This document shows, piece by piece, positions 26,127 to 34,356 of a DNA stretch of 64,000 bases. A program made the position numbers and the translations under genes. The DNA is from GW2011-AR15 sp964428335 (GTDB lineage: Archaea; Nanobdellota; Nanobdellia; Woesearchaeales; GW2011-AR15). Within the stretch, counting starts at the first letter, position 1. The number at the start of each line of letters is the position of its first letter. The notes below the pieces were generated by a model. It worked only from the letters and a program-made list of their open reading frames with translations. It had not been told where the DNA came from and did no database searches. Location: NCBI GenBank assembly GCA_964428335.1, contig CAYRXW010000005.1, positions 1 to 64,000 of the forward strand. The letters are read 5' to 3'.

Positions 26127-28406
26127 TTAGCCGTAATATACCGGCTTTGTCTCTTTCATCTCTTTTCCCCTTGCTGCCCTAAACTGGTGCTGCAGGTCCT
26201 TATATGCTTCAGCAACCTCCTTTGTGACGCTTGGAGATACTTTTTTTAGTGCATCCATAAAATTTGATTTTTTTACCTTTACTGATTTTATGTCTTTTCT
26301 TAATGCAAGCATCGCTGCTTCCCTGCACACAGATTCAATATCCGCTCCTACATACCCTTCTGTATCTTTTGCCAATTCTTTAATATCTACATCCTTCTCT
26401 ATCGGCATGCCTCCAGTATGGATCTTGAATATTTCAAGCCTTGATTTCTCGTTTGGCGCATTTACAAGCAAAATCCTGTCAAACCTTCCTGGCCTTAGAA
26501 GCGCTGTATCCATGATATCCGGTCTGTTTGTTGCTGCAATGATTACTACATTATCAAGCCCTATCAGGCCATCCATCTCTGTAAGAAGCTGGTTAACAAC
26601 CCTTTCTGTAACGTTACTGTCTCCTCCAATGCCTCTTCTTGGAGCTAATGAGTCAATCTCATCAAAGAAGATTATTGTCGGAGAGGTCTGGCGCGCTTTC
26701 TCAAAGACTTTCCTTACTGCTTTTTCAGATTCTCCAACCCACTTGCTTAAAAGCTCAGGACCTTTGACAAGGATGAAATTTGACTTGCTTTCATTTGCAA
26801 CTGCCTTTGCCAGTAAAGTCTTCCCTGTACCTGGAGCACCATAAAGAAGTATACCTTTTGGTGGCTTTATTCCCATCTTTGTAAATATGTCAGGGTGCTT
26901 CAGCGGCCATTCGACTGCTTCTAATAATTCCTGTCTAACCTCATCAAGCCCACCAATATCTTCCCATTTCACGTTTGGAACTTCAATCAAAACTTCCCTT
27001 AATGCACTTGGCCTTACTACCTTCAGTGCTTCATAAAAGTCTTTCTTGCTTACTTTTAATTTTTCCAAGACTTCTTTTGGAATAGGCTGTTCTTCCTCAA
27101 GCTTCAATTCCGGATAAATCCTCCTAAGAAGCGTCATAGCAGCTTCTTTTGCGAGTGCACTTAAATCTGCTCCAACAAAACCATGGGTTATATCTGCAAG
27201 CTCCTTTAAGTTGACATTCTTTGCAAACGGCATGTTCCTTGTATGGATTTTTAAAATATTCAACCTGCCTTCCTTATCTGGGACGCCAATCTCCAGCTCC
27301 CTGTCAAACCTTCCTGGCCTTCTTAATGCAGGATCTAATTCATTTGGTATGTTTGTTGCTCCAATAACAATTACCCTGCCCCTGGATTTAAGGCCGTCCA
27401 TTAAGGCAAGCATCTGCGCAACAACCCTACGTTCAACCTCTCCTCTTGATTCTTCCCTTTTGGAAGCTATTGCATCAATCTCATCAATGAAGATAATTGA
27501 AGGAGCGTTTTTTTCAGCTTCCTCGAATTTTTTCCTTAGGTTTTCCTCTGACTGCCCGTAATACTTAGACATGATCTCCGGGCCATTTATCAAAAGAAAA
27601 TTTGCATGTGTCTCATTTGCAACTGCCTTTGCCAGCAAAGTCTTTCCTGTACCTGGCGGACCATGCAATAGTACTCCTTTTGGTGGCTCAATGCCTAATG
27701 CTTCGAAAAGTTCTGGATGCTTTAATGGTAGTTCAACCATCTCCCTAACTTTGGTTATCTCATCCTTTAATCCACCAATGTCCTCATAAGTCACTTCAAG
27801 CGCTTTTTCCTCTGCAACCTCTGTTGCCTCAGGATTGAACACTACTTCTGTCTGCTCTGTAATAAGGACAGCCTGCTTTGGGTCTGTGCTTACAACTATA
27901 AACTTCAGATCCCCTAGGCCAAAGCCCATCAATGACTCATCAAGCATATTGAAAAAATCCTCCCCAAATAACGGGTTGGACTGCATTGTGCTCTTCCTTC
28001 TTTGAGTCCCTCCTAAAGAAACAATGTCTCCCTTTATTACAGCCCTTCCTAAAAGACCCTGCTTGAAAATCACAGGAGAAGCCCTTATTACAATCCCTTT
28101 CCTTTGAGGCGCAATTGTTACTTTCTTTGCTTCAATGACACTTGCTTTTCTAACTGTAACTATTTCCCCAATCCCTGACTTGGAATTCCTTCTTATAAGG
28201 CCGTCCATCCTGATTATGTTTAGGCCAATATCCCCAGGGTATGCCCTGTCTGTGATTGCAACAGTCTTCCTTTCTCCCTGTATCTCAATAATATCTCCTG
28301 GCCTTATCCCTAGCTCGTGCATAAAGCTTGAATCAATCCTTACAATTCCCTTGTTAACATCATCCTGAATAGCTTCAGCGACCTTTAATTTAACTTCCTT
28401 GACCAT
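26127..28406 (-). CDS. cdc48: Cdc48/VAT AAA ATPase
   Basis: A hexameric unfoldase that pulls proteins out of complexes and passes them to the proteasome. The N-terminal ~185 residues are the double-psi beta-barrel domain. Two AAA modules follow, with Walker A HGPPGTGKTLLAKAVANE near 240 and GAPGTGKTLLAKAVANE near 515, and Walker B IIFIDEID and IIFFDEID. The last residues, PVYYG, end in a hydrophobic-Tyr-X pattern that in archaeal ATPases docks into the 20S proteasome. Length is 759 residues. An AAGGTGATT site precedes the ATG. Confidence 0.96.
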   Translation of the reverse strand: MVKEVKLKVAEAIQDDVNKGIVRIDSSFMHELGIRPGDIIEIQGERKTVAITDRAYPGDIGLNIIRMDGLIRRNSKSGIGEIVTVRKASVIEAKKVTIAPQRKGIVIRASPVIFKQGLLGRAVIKGDIVSLGGTQRRKSTMQSNPLFGEDFFNMLDESLMGFGLGDLKFIVVSTDPKQAVLITEQTEVVFNPEATEVAEEKALEVTYEDIGGLKDEITKVREMVELPLKHPELFEALGIEPPKGVLLHGPPGTGKTLLAKAVANETHANFLLINGPEIMSKYYGQSEENLRKKFEEAEKNAPSIIFIDEIDAIASKREESRGEVERRVVAQMLALMDGLKSRGRVIVIGATNIPNELDPALRRPGRFDRELEIGVPDKEGRLNILKIHTRNMPFAKNVNLKELADITHGFVGADLSALAKEAAMTLLRRIYPELKLEEEQPIPKEVLEKLKVSKKDFYEALKVVRPSALREVLIEVPNVKWEDIGGLDEVRQELLEAVEWPLKHPDIFTKMGIKPPKGILLYGAPGTGKTLLAKAVANESKSNFILVKGPELLSKWVGESEKAVRKVFEKARQTSPTIIFFDEIDSLAPRRGIGGDSNVTERVVNQLLTEMDGLIGLDNVVIIAATNRPDIMDTALLRPGRFDRILLVNAPNEKSRLEIFKIHTGGMPIEKDVDIKELAKDTEGYVGADIESVCREAAMLALRKDIKSVKVKKSNFMDALKKVSPSVTKEVAEAYKDLQHQFRAARGKEMKETKPVYYG

Positions 28407-28548
28407 GCAATCACCTTATGCTAAAAAAAAGGAGAGGTGTATTTAAGGATATCGTTTGAAAAAAACATGGAAAATTTTTTCGGTGGTGTATTATGAAACT
28501 ACATATTAGTAGTAATATTTTTAAATAAAATGTATCTTTCATGTTAAA

Positions 28549-30009
28549 ATGAATGATACTCCTACAATAGAAGATAAATTAGAAGATGCGCTAATTTTTC
28601 TTGAAAAGGCTGCTCAAAAAGGAGATAAATTAAAGACCGTTATAGCAAAACCTGCAAACTGGCTATTTAATGGAAAGGGAGAACTATTTGGAAATGCTGT
28701 TATGAGATTTTATTCTTCGAGTCTGTTTATTTCACTGGGAAATCCGTTGCTTTCGATTATACCTGCCTCTGAAGGATTTCTAGAGTTTTTATTAAATGGT
28801 GCTGAAGCTGAAACAGGAGATATAGATACTTCTGCTGAAAAAATGGATTTAGCACTAAATGCTATGCAGACTGTAGCTGGTTTAGGATTCATCTACTATG
28901 GATTAACCAATGGCAATGAAGCAAGGATTCTCACAAACATCATTCGTGGAATTAGTGGAGAAATACCTATAGAAATAACAAATGAATCCGGGATACCTTA
29001 TCTGTTTTACGGAACTACTTTATTAAAAACTGCCGCTGGAGGAACTTTAGGAAGATACTGGAACGAAAAAGCAATTCCTGCTATAAAAGAAAGACTAAAC
29101 GAATTTTATGAAAAAACAGGATCTTGGTTAGGTACTTTTGCAAGAGCTATCCAGAATTCTTTTGAGTCCCAAGCTGTAAAATACGTTTCAAAAACTTTAA
29201 AGGATGTTGCTGGACTGGCAACAGTTACTGCGCTATTATATGCAAACTATACACTTAGAGGAGGATCATCTTTGCCAGTTATATTATCTGCTGGAATGAC
29301 CATAGCTGAACCGGCATTTGATATTTCAGCTGCTGTTTATAAAAAAGAAAGGTTCGTACAGGTTGCAAATATGACTTATAATAATATGCAATATTTTTTA
29401 GGTTTTGGTTTGATTTCAACTGGAATTTTTATGGAGACTACAAACTTAGTAAACCATGTCATAAATTTTATCAGACTGTTGCAAAATAATCCAACATATG
29501 CCGTTAATGAGTATACATTTTTTAGTGGAACTACAATACTTTTAGGAAGCATGCTGCTTTATGCTGCAGATACTATATCAAGAAAAAACATAGATCATTC
29601 TGCTCATGTTAGTGAAAGAACTATTATAGAGCCGATAGAAGAGAACAAACTAGAAAAATATATTCAAAAATTAACTCCTTACCTCATGTCAGAAACTGAA
29701 GAAGTAGACAGAGAATTAATGAGAGAAGGTCTAGATTTGCTTTATCATAATCATGGTTATCAAAGAACAATTCTTAATAAAATAGCTGAAAATAAAGATA
29801 TTGCAACAGAATTTTTAGATGCTTTAGTAGAAGAGATTAATAGCGACTATGTTCCAAATGACATTAAGGACTATTCGATATTGCCAATGGCATATATCAT
29901 AATCAGAAGACTGGCGAAAACCGCTGATATAAATCGTTTGCCTGAGAATGAAAGCTTTGTCAAAGAATGGGCACTTATATACCCAAATTTTGAAGAAATA
30001 ATGAAATAA
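28549..30009 (+). CDS. Hypothetical membrane protein (486 residues)
   Basis: I do not recognise a family. Several hydrophobic segments occur (residues ~50-80, ~105-125, ~160-175, ~225-260, ~285-305 and ~330-350), so it is probably a multi-pass membrane protein. The C-terminal ~130 residues are soluble, acidic and helical, ending ...NFEEIMK. Arginine codons are almost all AGA (by my count 13 AGA to 2 AGG), whereas geranylgeranyl reductase uses both about equally. That hints at a different origin. A TATTTTTAAAT box lies ~26 bases before the ATG, and an AGTAGTAA element lies just ahead of it. It converges with the next gene one base apart. Confidence 0.75.
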   Translation: MNDTPTIEDKLEDALIFLEKAAQKGDKLKTVIAKPANWLFNGKGELFGNAVMRFYSSSLFISLGNPLLSIIPASEGFLEFLLNGAEAETGDIDTSAEKMDLALNAMQTVAGLGFIYYGLTNGNEARILTNIIRGISGEIPIEITNESGIPYLFYGTTLLKTAAGGTLGRYWNEKAIPAIKERLNEFYEKTGSWLGTFARAIQNSFESQAVKYVSKTLKDVAGLATVTALLYANYTLRGGSSLPVILSAGMTIAEPAFDISAAVYKKERFVQVANMTYNNMQYFLGFGLISTGIFMETTNLVNHVINFIRLLQNNPTYAVNEYTFFSGTTILLGSMLLYAADTISRKNIDHSAHVSERTIIEPIEENKLEKYIQKLTPYLMSETEEVDRELMREGLDLLYHNHGYQRTILNKIAENKDIATEFLDALVEEINSDYVPNDIKDYSILPMAYIIIRRLAKTADINRLPENESFVKEWALIYPNFEEIMK

Positions 30010-30010
30010 A

Positions 30011-30418
30011 TTACTTCTTCTGCTTGACCTTTGGCATCGGAAGATGTGAAGGCAACTGCATTTCCTTTGATAAAAGCAATGCTTCAATATTGCACCTGTG
30101 CAAAAGGTTGTTATAGACTTCTTCCAAAACATCTGCTGGCAGTTTCTTATCTTTAGCCCATTTATCCAGGGATTCTTTTACCTTTGCAGCTGTTCCCATA
30201 TAGACTATTTTTCCTTCCAAATCAACTGTTCCAACGCCTGGCTCAAAATTTACTATGAACCTGAATGTGAACTCTATCCCTTTCTGGCTTGTTCCGCCCA
30301 TCAATTTTGCTTCCTGAACTTTATCTAAGACAAGGTTATTGTTTGCGTTTATCTTGCCTGTAATCGGTTTCTTTTTCTCTGCTTTTATTTTTGTATAATG
30401 AAATCCTACTAACGTCAT
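30011..30418 (-). CDS. Conserved hypothetical protein (135 residues)
   Basis: A soluble protein with alternating beta strands in the first ~85 residues (FHYTKIKAEKK; FTFRFIVNFEPGVGTVDLEG) and helices after them. The C-terminal LLHRCNIEALLLSKEMQLPS with a following PMPKV tail looks conserved in style and could fit a SecB-type fold, but I cannot confirm this. An AAGGTGATAAC site precedes the ATG. No membrane segment or signal peptide is present. Confidence 0.75.
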   Translation of the reverse strand: MTLVGFHYTKIKAEKKKPITGKINANNNLVLDKVQEAKLMGGTSQKGIEFTFRFIVNFEPGVGTVDLEGKIVYMGTAAKVKESLDKWAKDKKLPADVLEEVYNNLLHRCNIEALLLSKEMQLPSHLPMPKVKQKK

Positions 30419-30558
30419 GTTATCACCTTTAATTTCTTTAGAAATGAACTTTATTTAAAAATTTATAAATCTATGCCTGTCGTCTAGGTTATTTTGCTAA
30501 AAAAGCATAGGTAAACTATTTAAAGGGCTGTTTGTTTAAGCAAAAAAGGTGATTAATT

Positions 30559-30702
30559 ATGACAGAAGCATATTGTGTTAAATGCAAGCAGAAAAGGGAA
30601 ATGAGCGAAGGTAAGGAAGTTACCATGGAAAATGGCAGGAAAGCCATGAAAGGCAAATGCCCTAAATGCAGCACAGGAATGTATAGAATTATGGGAAAAT
30701 AG
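30559..30702 (+). CDS. DUF5679-type small zinc-binding protein
   Basis: A 47-residue protein starting MTEAYCVKCKQKREM and closing CPKCSTGMYRIMGK, the layout of DUF5679. The two CxxC pairs should bind one zinc. Function is unknown. An AAAGGTGAT ribosome-binding site lies directly upstream and a TATA-like ATTTAAAG near 30518. The gene is followed by a strong T-rich terminator. Confidence 0.85.
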   Translation: MTEAYCVKCKQKREMSEGKEVTMENGRKAMKGKCPKCSTGMYRIMGK

Positions 30703-30707
30703 GAAAA

Positions 30708-30742
30708 ATATTTTTTTCTTATCTTTTTTTTCTCTTTTTTAA
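30708..30742 (+). terminator. T-rich archaeal terminator
   Basis: Three runs of six to nine T separated by short interruptions follow the DUF5679 stop on the plus strand. Archaeal RNA polymerase ends transcription at such T-runs. Confidence 0.6.
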
Positions 30743-30789
30743 TTTCGCTATATTTATATAGTATATTTGTTATAATTTCCTAAGTAAAA

Positions 30790-31749
30790 ATGGTCAAAGC
30801 CAATGTTGATAAGATACTGGACATGCTTTCTGAGAAAAAGAGCCTTTCTACTGGTGAACTTTCCAGGACACTTAAAATCAAGGAAGAAGACATACTAAAA
30901 TCTGCTGAATACCTTGAACAGGACGGCGTTGTAAAGATAGAGAGAAAATGGCCAAGGACAATAATAACCTTGACACAGCAAAAAAGCATGCAGACTGCCG
31001 TGCCTCCACCACCAATTGCCCCAAGCACAAAACCTGGCATGCCTCCACCACCTAAATTAATGACTCAACCAGTCCAACAATCTTCGGATATAAAAATAAC
31101 AGAAAATAGTGCTAATCCTACCCAACCTTCCAGCAACATGATTTCAATGCCTTCACAAAACATTGAAATGATAAAACTTCCCCAGCCTCAAAATAATGTT
31201 CTAAAGGCGGATATGCCCTTAGATAACACAAAAATCACTCTTGATACTCCTAAACTAAATGAAATCAGCCTGCCCTCACAACCAATAACGCTAGATAAAA
31301 CGCTATTTGATGTGAAAAGGGAAGAGCCAAACATCCTTATGACTTCTTCAGAAGAGAATCTGAAGCTTGCAAAAACGGTTATGGTTAGTGCTGATCCTTT
31401 AGAGGAAACACCGCATTTTGATATGAAACCTCCAACTCCTGATGATGGTCAATCACTAAAGAAACAAATTTCTGAAGCTGAATACGAATTCAAAGCTGAA
31501 TCAAAAGAGATAGAGTTCCCTTCATACATAAGGACTGATGCTGAAAGGATATCATTCATACTAGAACAATTAAACCAAAAGCTTAATTCAAGGGATTATT
31601 ATGAGATAAACAGCTATTACAGGAACGTATTTAACGTTTATAATGACAGCAGCGCACTTGGCCCAAATGAAAAATTTGCCCTTGGACAGAAGATAGAAGA
31701 GATATTCGAGAGAATAAAGAACATATACCTACTTGAGAAAGCTATTTAA
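30790..31749 (+). CDS. Winged-helix protein with Pro-rich linker and helical tail
   Basis: Residues 1-65 form a winged helix-turn-helix (KILDMLSEKKSLSTGELSRT ... YLEQDGVVKIERKWPRTIITL). Residues ~66-225 are low-complexity, rich in Pro, Gln, Asn and Thr. The last ~90 residues are charged and helical (FILEQLNQKLNSRDYYEIN ... IEEIFERIKNIYLLEKAI). Such a layout, a DNA- or protein-binding head plus flexible linker and tail, does not match a family I know. The ATG follows TATA-like elements, with no ribosome-binding site. The TATA box of the downstream RNA lies at its 3' end. Confidence 0.8.
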   Translation: MVKANVDKILDMLSEKKSLSTGELSRTLKIKEEDILKSAEYLEQDGVVKIERKWPRTIITLTQQKSMQTAVPPPPIAPSTKPGMPPPPKLMTQPVQQSSDIKITENSANPTQPSSNMISMPSQNIEMIKLPQPQNNVLKADMPLDNTKITLDTPKLNEISLPSQPITLDKTLFDVKREEPNILMTSSEENLKLAKTVMVSADPLEETPHFDMKPPTPDDGQSLKKQISEAEYEFKAESKEIEFPSYIRTDAERISFILEQLNQKLNSRDYYEINSYYRNVFNVYNDSSALGPNEKFALGQKIEEIFERIKNIYLLEKAI

Positions 31750-31774
31750 AACATCGTTTATTCTTTAATTAAAA

Positions 31775-31846
31775 GCCCTGCTTATGAAGATGCTTTGGAG
31801 TAGTCCTATGGAATCATAGGATGAATAGAGTTAGCTGAAGCGGGGC
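31775..31846 (+). ncRNA. Candidate C/D-like small RNA, co-transcribed with tRNA-Arg
   Basis: An outer stem pairs GCCCTGCT (31775-31782) with AGCGGGGC (31839-31846), with one G-U pair. Just inside are ATGAAGA (31784-31790), close to box C, and CTGA (31835-31838), box D. A perfect 6-base hairpin CCTATG-GAAT-CATAGG occupies 31805-31820, followed by ATGAATA, a weak C' box. The TATA box ATTTAAAA (31744-31751) predicts a start at about 31774-31775, the first stem base. The tRNA begins two bases after the stem ends. No clear guide region is visible, so the class is uncertain. Confidence 0.5.
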
Positions 31847-31848
31847 AT

Positions 31849-31961
31849 GCAGTCGTAGCTCAGCTTGGATAGAGCGAAGCACTCCTATTGAATTGCGTTC
31901 AAACATAAGAATGCGTTCTTAAGTAATGCTTAGGCCGGGGGTTCAAATCCTCCCGACTGCG
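31849..31961 (+). tRNA. tRNA-Arg (CCT) with a 38-base intron
   Basis: Acceptor stem GCAGTCG (31849-31855) pairs with CGACTGC (31954-31960), with discriminator G31961. D-stem GCTC/GAGC and T-arm GGGGG-TTCAAAT-CCTCC are normal. Anticodon stem AAGCA (31877-31881) pairs with TGCTT (31927-31931). The loop reads CT-CCT-A, then an intron at 31888-31925 in the canonical 37/38 place. The anticodon is CCT (31884-31886). A run of seven T follows directly. Confidence 0.88.
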
Positions 31962-32011
31962 TTTTTTTCTTAAAACAAGTGTTTATAAAAAAGATGAGAT
32001 TATGATAATTA

Positions 32012-32650
32012 ATGGAGCATATAAGAAAACGCCTTTTGGAATTCCAGATGTTTTTTAATTCTCCAGTCTCCTGGCATTATGAAAACGGGAATATGGTTCT
32101 TAAGCCTTCAAAAAGGACTGATAACCAAAGACTGTTTGAGGAACTGACATTCTGCCTCCTGACTGCAAATACCTCTGCTGCAATGAGCATGAAAGCTGTG
32201 GACAATCTAAGAGAGATACTTTTCACTGGGTCACTTGATGATATTAGGAACAGGCTTATCTCCTGCGGATACAGGTTTCCAAACAAAAGATCTGAATATA
32301 TTATTTTGGCTAGGGCTAAATTTTCTGATAATCTGAAGAACCTGATTGTATCAAAGGATAAATTTGAGATGCGTGAATTCCTTGTTGAGAATGTCAAAGG
32401 GCTTGGATACAAGGAAGCAAGCCATTTTTTAAGGAACATAGGAGTAAAAGGGTTAGCTATTCTGGATAAGCATATATTAAAGAGCATGAACGAGAAAGGC
32501 CTCATAATCAATGTTCCAAAAAGTCTGAATAGGAATAAATACTTGGAAAATGAGAAGATACTCAGAGAATACAGCTTTAGGGAAAAAATTGATTTTGATG
32601 AACTGGATCTTATTTTCTGGTCTTCAAAAGCTGGAAATGTGATGAAATAA
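32012..32650 (+). CDS. ogg: N-glycosylase/DNA lyase (Ogg2-type 8-oxoguanine glycosylase)
   Basis: Removes 8-oxoguanine from DNA and cuts the backbone. The helix-hairpin-helix VKGLGYKEASHFLRNIG carries the catalytic Lys134, and Asp152 lies in LAILDKHIL. The 18-residue spacing between them agrees with archaeal Ogg2. The length of 212 residues is standard. TTTATAAAA at ~31982-31990 puts the start 26 bases downstream, leaderless. The 3' end overlaps the convergent DUF2752 gene by 41 bases. Confidence 0.93.
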   Translation: MEHIRKRLLEFQMFFNSPVSWHYENGNMVLKPSKRTDNQRLFEELTFCLLTANTSAAMSMKAVDNLREILFTGSLDDIRNRLISCGYRFPNKRSEYIILARAKFSDNLKNLIVSKDKFEMREFLVENVKGLGYKEASHFLRNIGVKGLAILDKHILKSMNEKGLIINVPKSLNRNKYLENEKILREYSFREKIDFDELDLIFWSSKAGNVMK

Positions 32651-32993
32651 GTACCCATAAATTTTTCACCAAAATCACAGACATTGCAAGAAACAAAAGT
32701 GGAGTCAACATGTTCATTTCAACAGCTCCTTTTATATCTCCATGCAAAAATTTAACCATGCCTCTTGTCAGCCCACATCCCGGGCAATTGCAACCGATAA
32801 ATAGTCCTGAAGCTGGACAGCTTCTGAAAAACAACGGAAACAGAAAATTTTTGAAAACACATTGAAAAGGGGAATATGAGATAAGTTTTTGAGGAATGCT
32901 CCATAAAAAAATAAAAATCCCGCTTAAGTTGATAACTTTCGAAAGCGGAGTATTAAAACTAATTAAATCAAATAAAAAATTTATTCTACCCAT
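32610..32993 (-). CDS. DUF2752 membrane protein
   Basis: A 127-residue protein with the DUF2752 motif CPGCGLTRGMVKFLHGDIKG and hydrophobic helices before and after it (residues ~18-40 and ~92-113). Function of the family is unknown; it often sits beside a TM2-domain gene, as here. The start overlaps the TM2 gene end by 13 bases, so the two are coupled. Its 3' end overlaps the convergent ogg gene. Confidence 0.85.
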   Translation of the reverse strand: MGRINFLFDLISFNTPLSKVINLSGIFIFLWSIPQKLISYSPFQCVFKNFLFPLFFRSCPASGLFIGCNCPGCGLTRGMVKFLHGDIKGAVEMNMLTPLLFLAMSVILVKNLWVLISSHFQLLKTRK

Positions 32994-33283
32994 TCAATGC
33001 CCTGGAAGTCGTGCTTTGATGCAATCAATATGACATCAATTATCCACCAAATCCCACAGCCACCAAAAGTTATAAGCTTTAGAATCCCTAAGCCTACCTG
33101 TCCCATCATAAACCTGTCTACTCCAATTGAGCCGAAAATGATTGACATTATCAAAGTTAATACCCATTTTACTTTCTTCTTTCCTGAGTTATTCTGCTGT
33201 GGCTCTGCTTTTGCTTCTGAAGTCACATCAGGTTTCACTTTTGCCTTAGATTTTGCGCTAACTGATACTGATTTTTTTGCCAT
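32981..33283 (-). CDS. TM2 domain protein
   Basis: A 100-residue protein with a Lys/Ala-rich N-terminal tail and a TM2 domain of two helices: WVLTLIMSIIFGSIGVDRF, a short MMGQVGLGILKLI turn, and CGIWWIIDVILIA. The DRF-like motif between helices is characteristic. Function of TM2 proteins in prokaryotes is not known. A GAGGT site precedes the ATG. It is first in a two-gene operon with DUF2752. Confidence 0.92.
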   Translation of the reverse strand: MAKKSVSVSAKSKAKVKPDVTSEAKAEPQQNNSGKKKVKWVLTLIMSIIFGSIGVDRFMMGQVGLGILKLITFGGCGIWWIIDVILIASKHDFQGIEWVE

Positions 33284-33347
33284 TTTTTAATTACCTCTGA
33301 ACTTCATTAATTATTTAAGGATATAAAGCTTTTGATGAAAATATAAC

Positions 33348-33435
33348 ACGGTAGTGGTCTAACGGTATGATTCGAGCTTCCCACGTGCTATCGCGGAAAG
33401 AGCTTGCGACCTGGGTTCAATTCCCGGCTACCGTA
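33348..33435 (+). tRNA. tRNA-Gly (CCC) with a 17-base intron
   Basis: Acceptor stem ACGGTAG (33348-33354) pairs with CTACCGT (33428-33434), with discriminator A33435. Anticodon stem CGAGC (33373-33377) pairs with GCTTG (33402-33406). The loop is TT-CCC-A, then an intron at 33384-33400, then A33401. T-arm CTGGG-TTCAATT-CCCGG is normal. The intron is short, and it sits at the canonical 37/38 position. Confidence 0.85.
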
Positions 33436-33479
33436 TTCTTTTTATATAACATCTTGTAATCTTAACAAAGGTGATAATA

Positions 33480-34175
33480 ATGAAAAAGGCAATAATAATT
33501 ACACTTGCAGTCTTGCTTGGGCTTTTTATGGTTTCTGCCTATGTCTTGGGAATATTTCCTTTCAATGGGGCAAAAGACTTGGGCATCAGATATACAAAAG
33601 AAGATTTTGAAAGAAGTTTAAGCAAAGTTGGTGGAAAATTAGAGGAACTGCCAAAAGATACACCTATTAAAGAGAGCATACAGATGCATGGAACACTTAA
33701 TGTTAACACTGCATTTACAGACGAAGAATTGACTGCTGCTGCAGATTCCAGAAAGTGGATATATTACCCTGTCAAAAATCCGCAGATAAAGATACATGAA
33801 GACGGAACTCTAGAAGCATCTGCCCAGATAAGGACAGGAAGGTTAGTGGATTATGCAATTGCAACAAACACTCCTAAATATTATACTGACTTAATAGATA
33901 AATATGATATTCTTCCAAATCCTCCTGTATACATAAAAGGAAAAGGCTATGTTGAAAATAATAATATTGTAATTGAGGAGCTCGATATGGGAAAAATTGG
34001 GAATATCAAGCTTGAAGGACAGGTTTTAGATAGTGTTGGAAGGGAGCTTGAGTATTTCATTGAAGACGGGATAAAAAGAACACCTGGACTTGATGTGAAG
34101 TCATTAAGGTTTGAGAGTGGGGAAATGAAATTGAAAGGCACACTTCCTGCAATTGAAAGCAGCGTGAATGAATAG
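33480..34175 (+). CDS. Membrane-anchored extracytoplasmic protein, unknown function
   Basis: A 231-residue protein with one N-terminal hydrophobic segment (KKAIIITLAVLLGLFMVSAYVLG) acting as signal or anchor. An AAAGGTGAT site supports the ATG at 33480 over a GTG nine bases earlier. The rest looks like a beta-rich domain, with GTLNVNTAFTDEELTAAADS near 68 and LEASAQIRTGRLVDYA near 106. The pattern vaguely recalls YpmS-like (DUF2140) lipid-binding domains, but this is weak. Positioned between two tRNA genes with no coupled neighbour. Confidence 0.75.
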   Translation: MKKAIIITLAVLLGLFMVSAYVLGIFPFNGAKDLGIRYTKEDFERSLSKVGGKLEELPKDTPIKESIQMHGTLNVNTAFTDEELTAAADSRKWIYYPVKNPQIKIHEDGTLEASAQIRTGRLVDYAIATNTPKYYTDLIDKYDILPNPPVYIKGKGYVENNNIVIEELDMGKIGNIKLEGQVLDSVGRELEYFIEDGIKRTPGLDVKSLRFESGEMKLKGTLPAIESSVNE

Positions 34176-34222
34176 CCATTCAATAAAGTTTAAAAGATAT
34201 GCTTTTTTTCCTTAGTATATAA

Positions 34223-34355
34223 GCGCAGGTAGCGAAGCGGTCAAACGTGAAAGCCTCAAGGGATTTGAGGGATGAGTCCTTAAAAAAGACGATGACAAAG
34301 ATCTAAGAAAGCTTTTGGCTTAGTGCCTTCGCAGGTTCGAGTCCTGCCCTGCGCA
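34223..34355 (+). tRNA. tRNA-Leu (CAA) with a 49-base intron
   Basis: Acceptor stem GCGCAGG (34223-34229) pairs with CCTGCGC (34348-34354), with discriminator A34355. Anticodon stem AAAGC (34250-34254) pairs with GCTTT (34311-34315). The loop is CT-CAA-G, then an intron at 34261-34309. A long variable arm (GGC-TTAGT-GCC, 34317-34327) makes it class II, and discriminator A favours Leu over Ser. T-arm GCAGG-TTCGAGT-CCTGC is normal. Exon CCTCAA and intron TTGAGG can pair to form the splice helix. Confidence 0.88.
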
Positions 34356-34356
34356 T

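Noticed and set aside
30471..30510. CTATGC/GCATAG inverted repeat before the DUF5679 gene
   Set aside because: Six-base arms 28 bases apart are expected by chance in AT-rich DNA, and no promoter spacing supports an RNA.
31775..31846. Possible split or permuted tRNA half
   Set aside because: There is no T-loop or anticodon loop in it; the C and D boxes and the stem fit a small RNA better.
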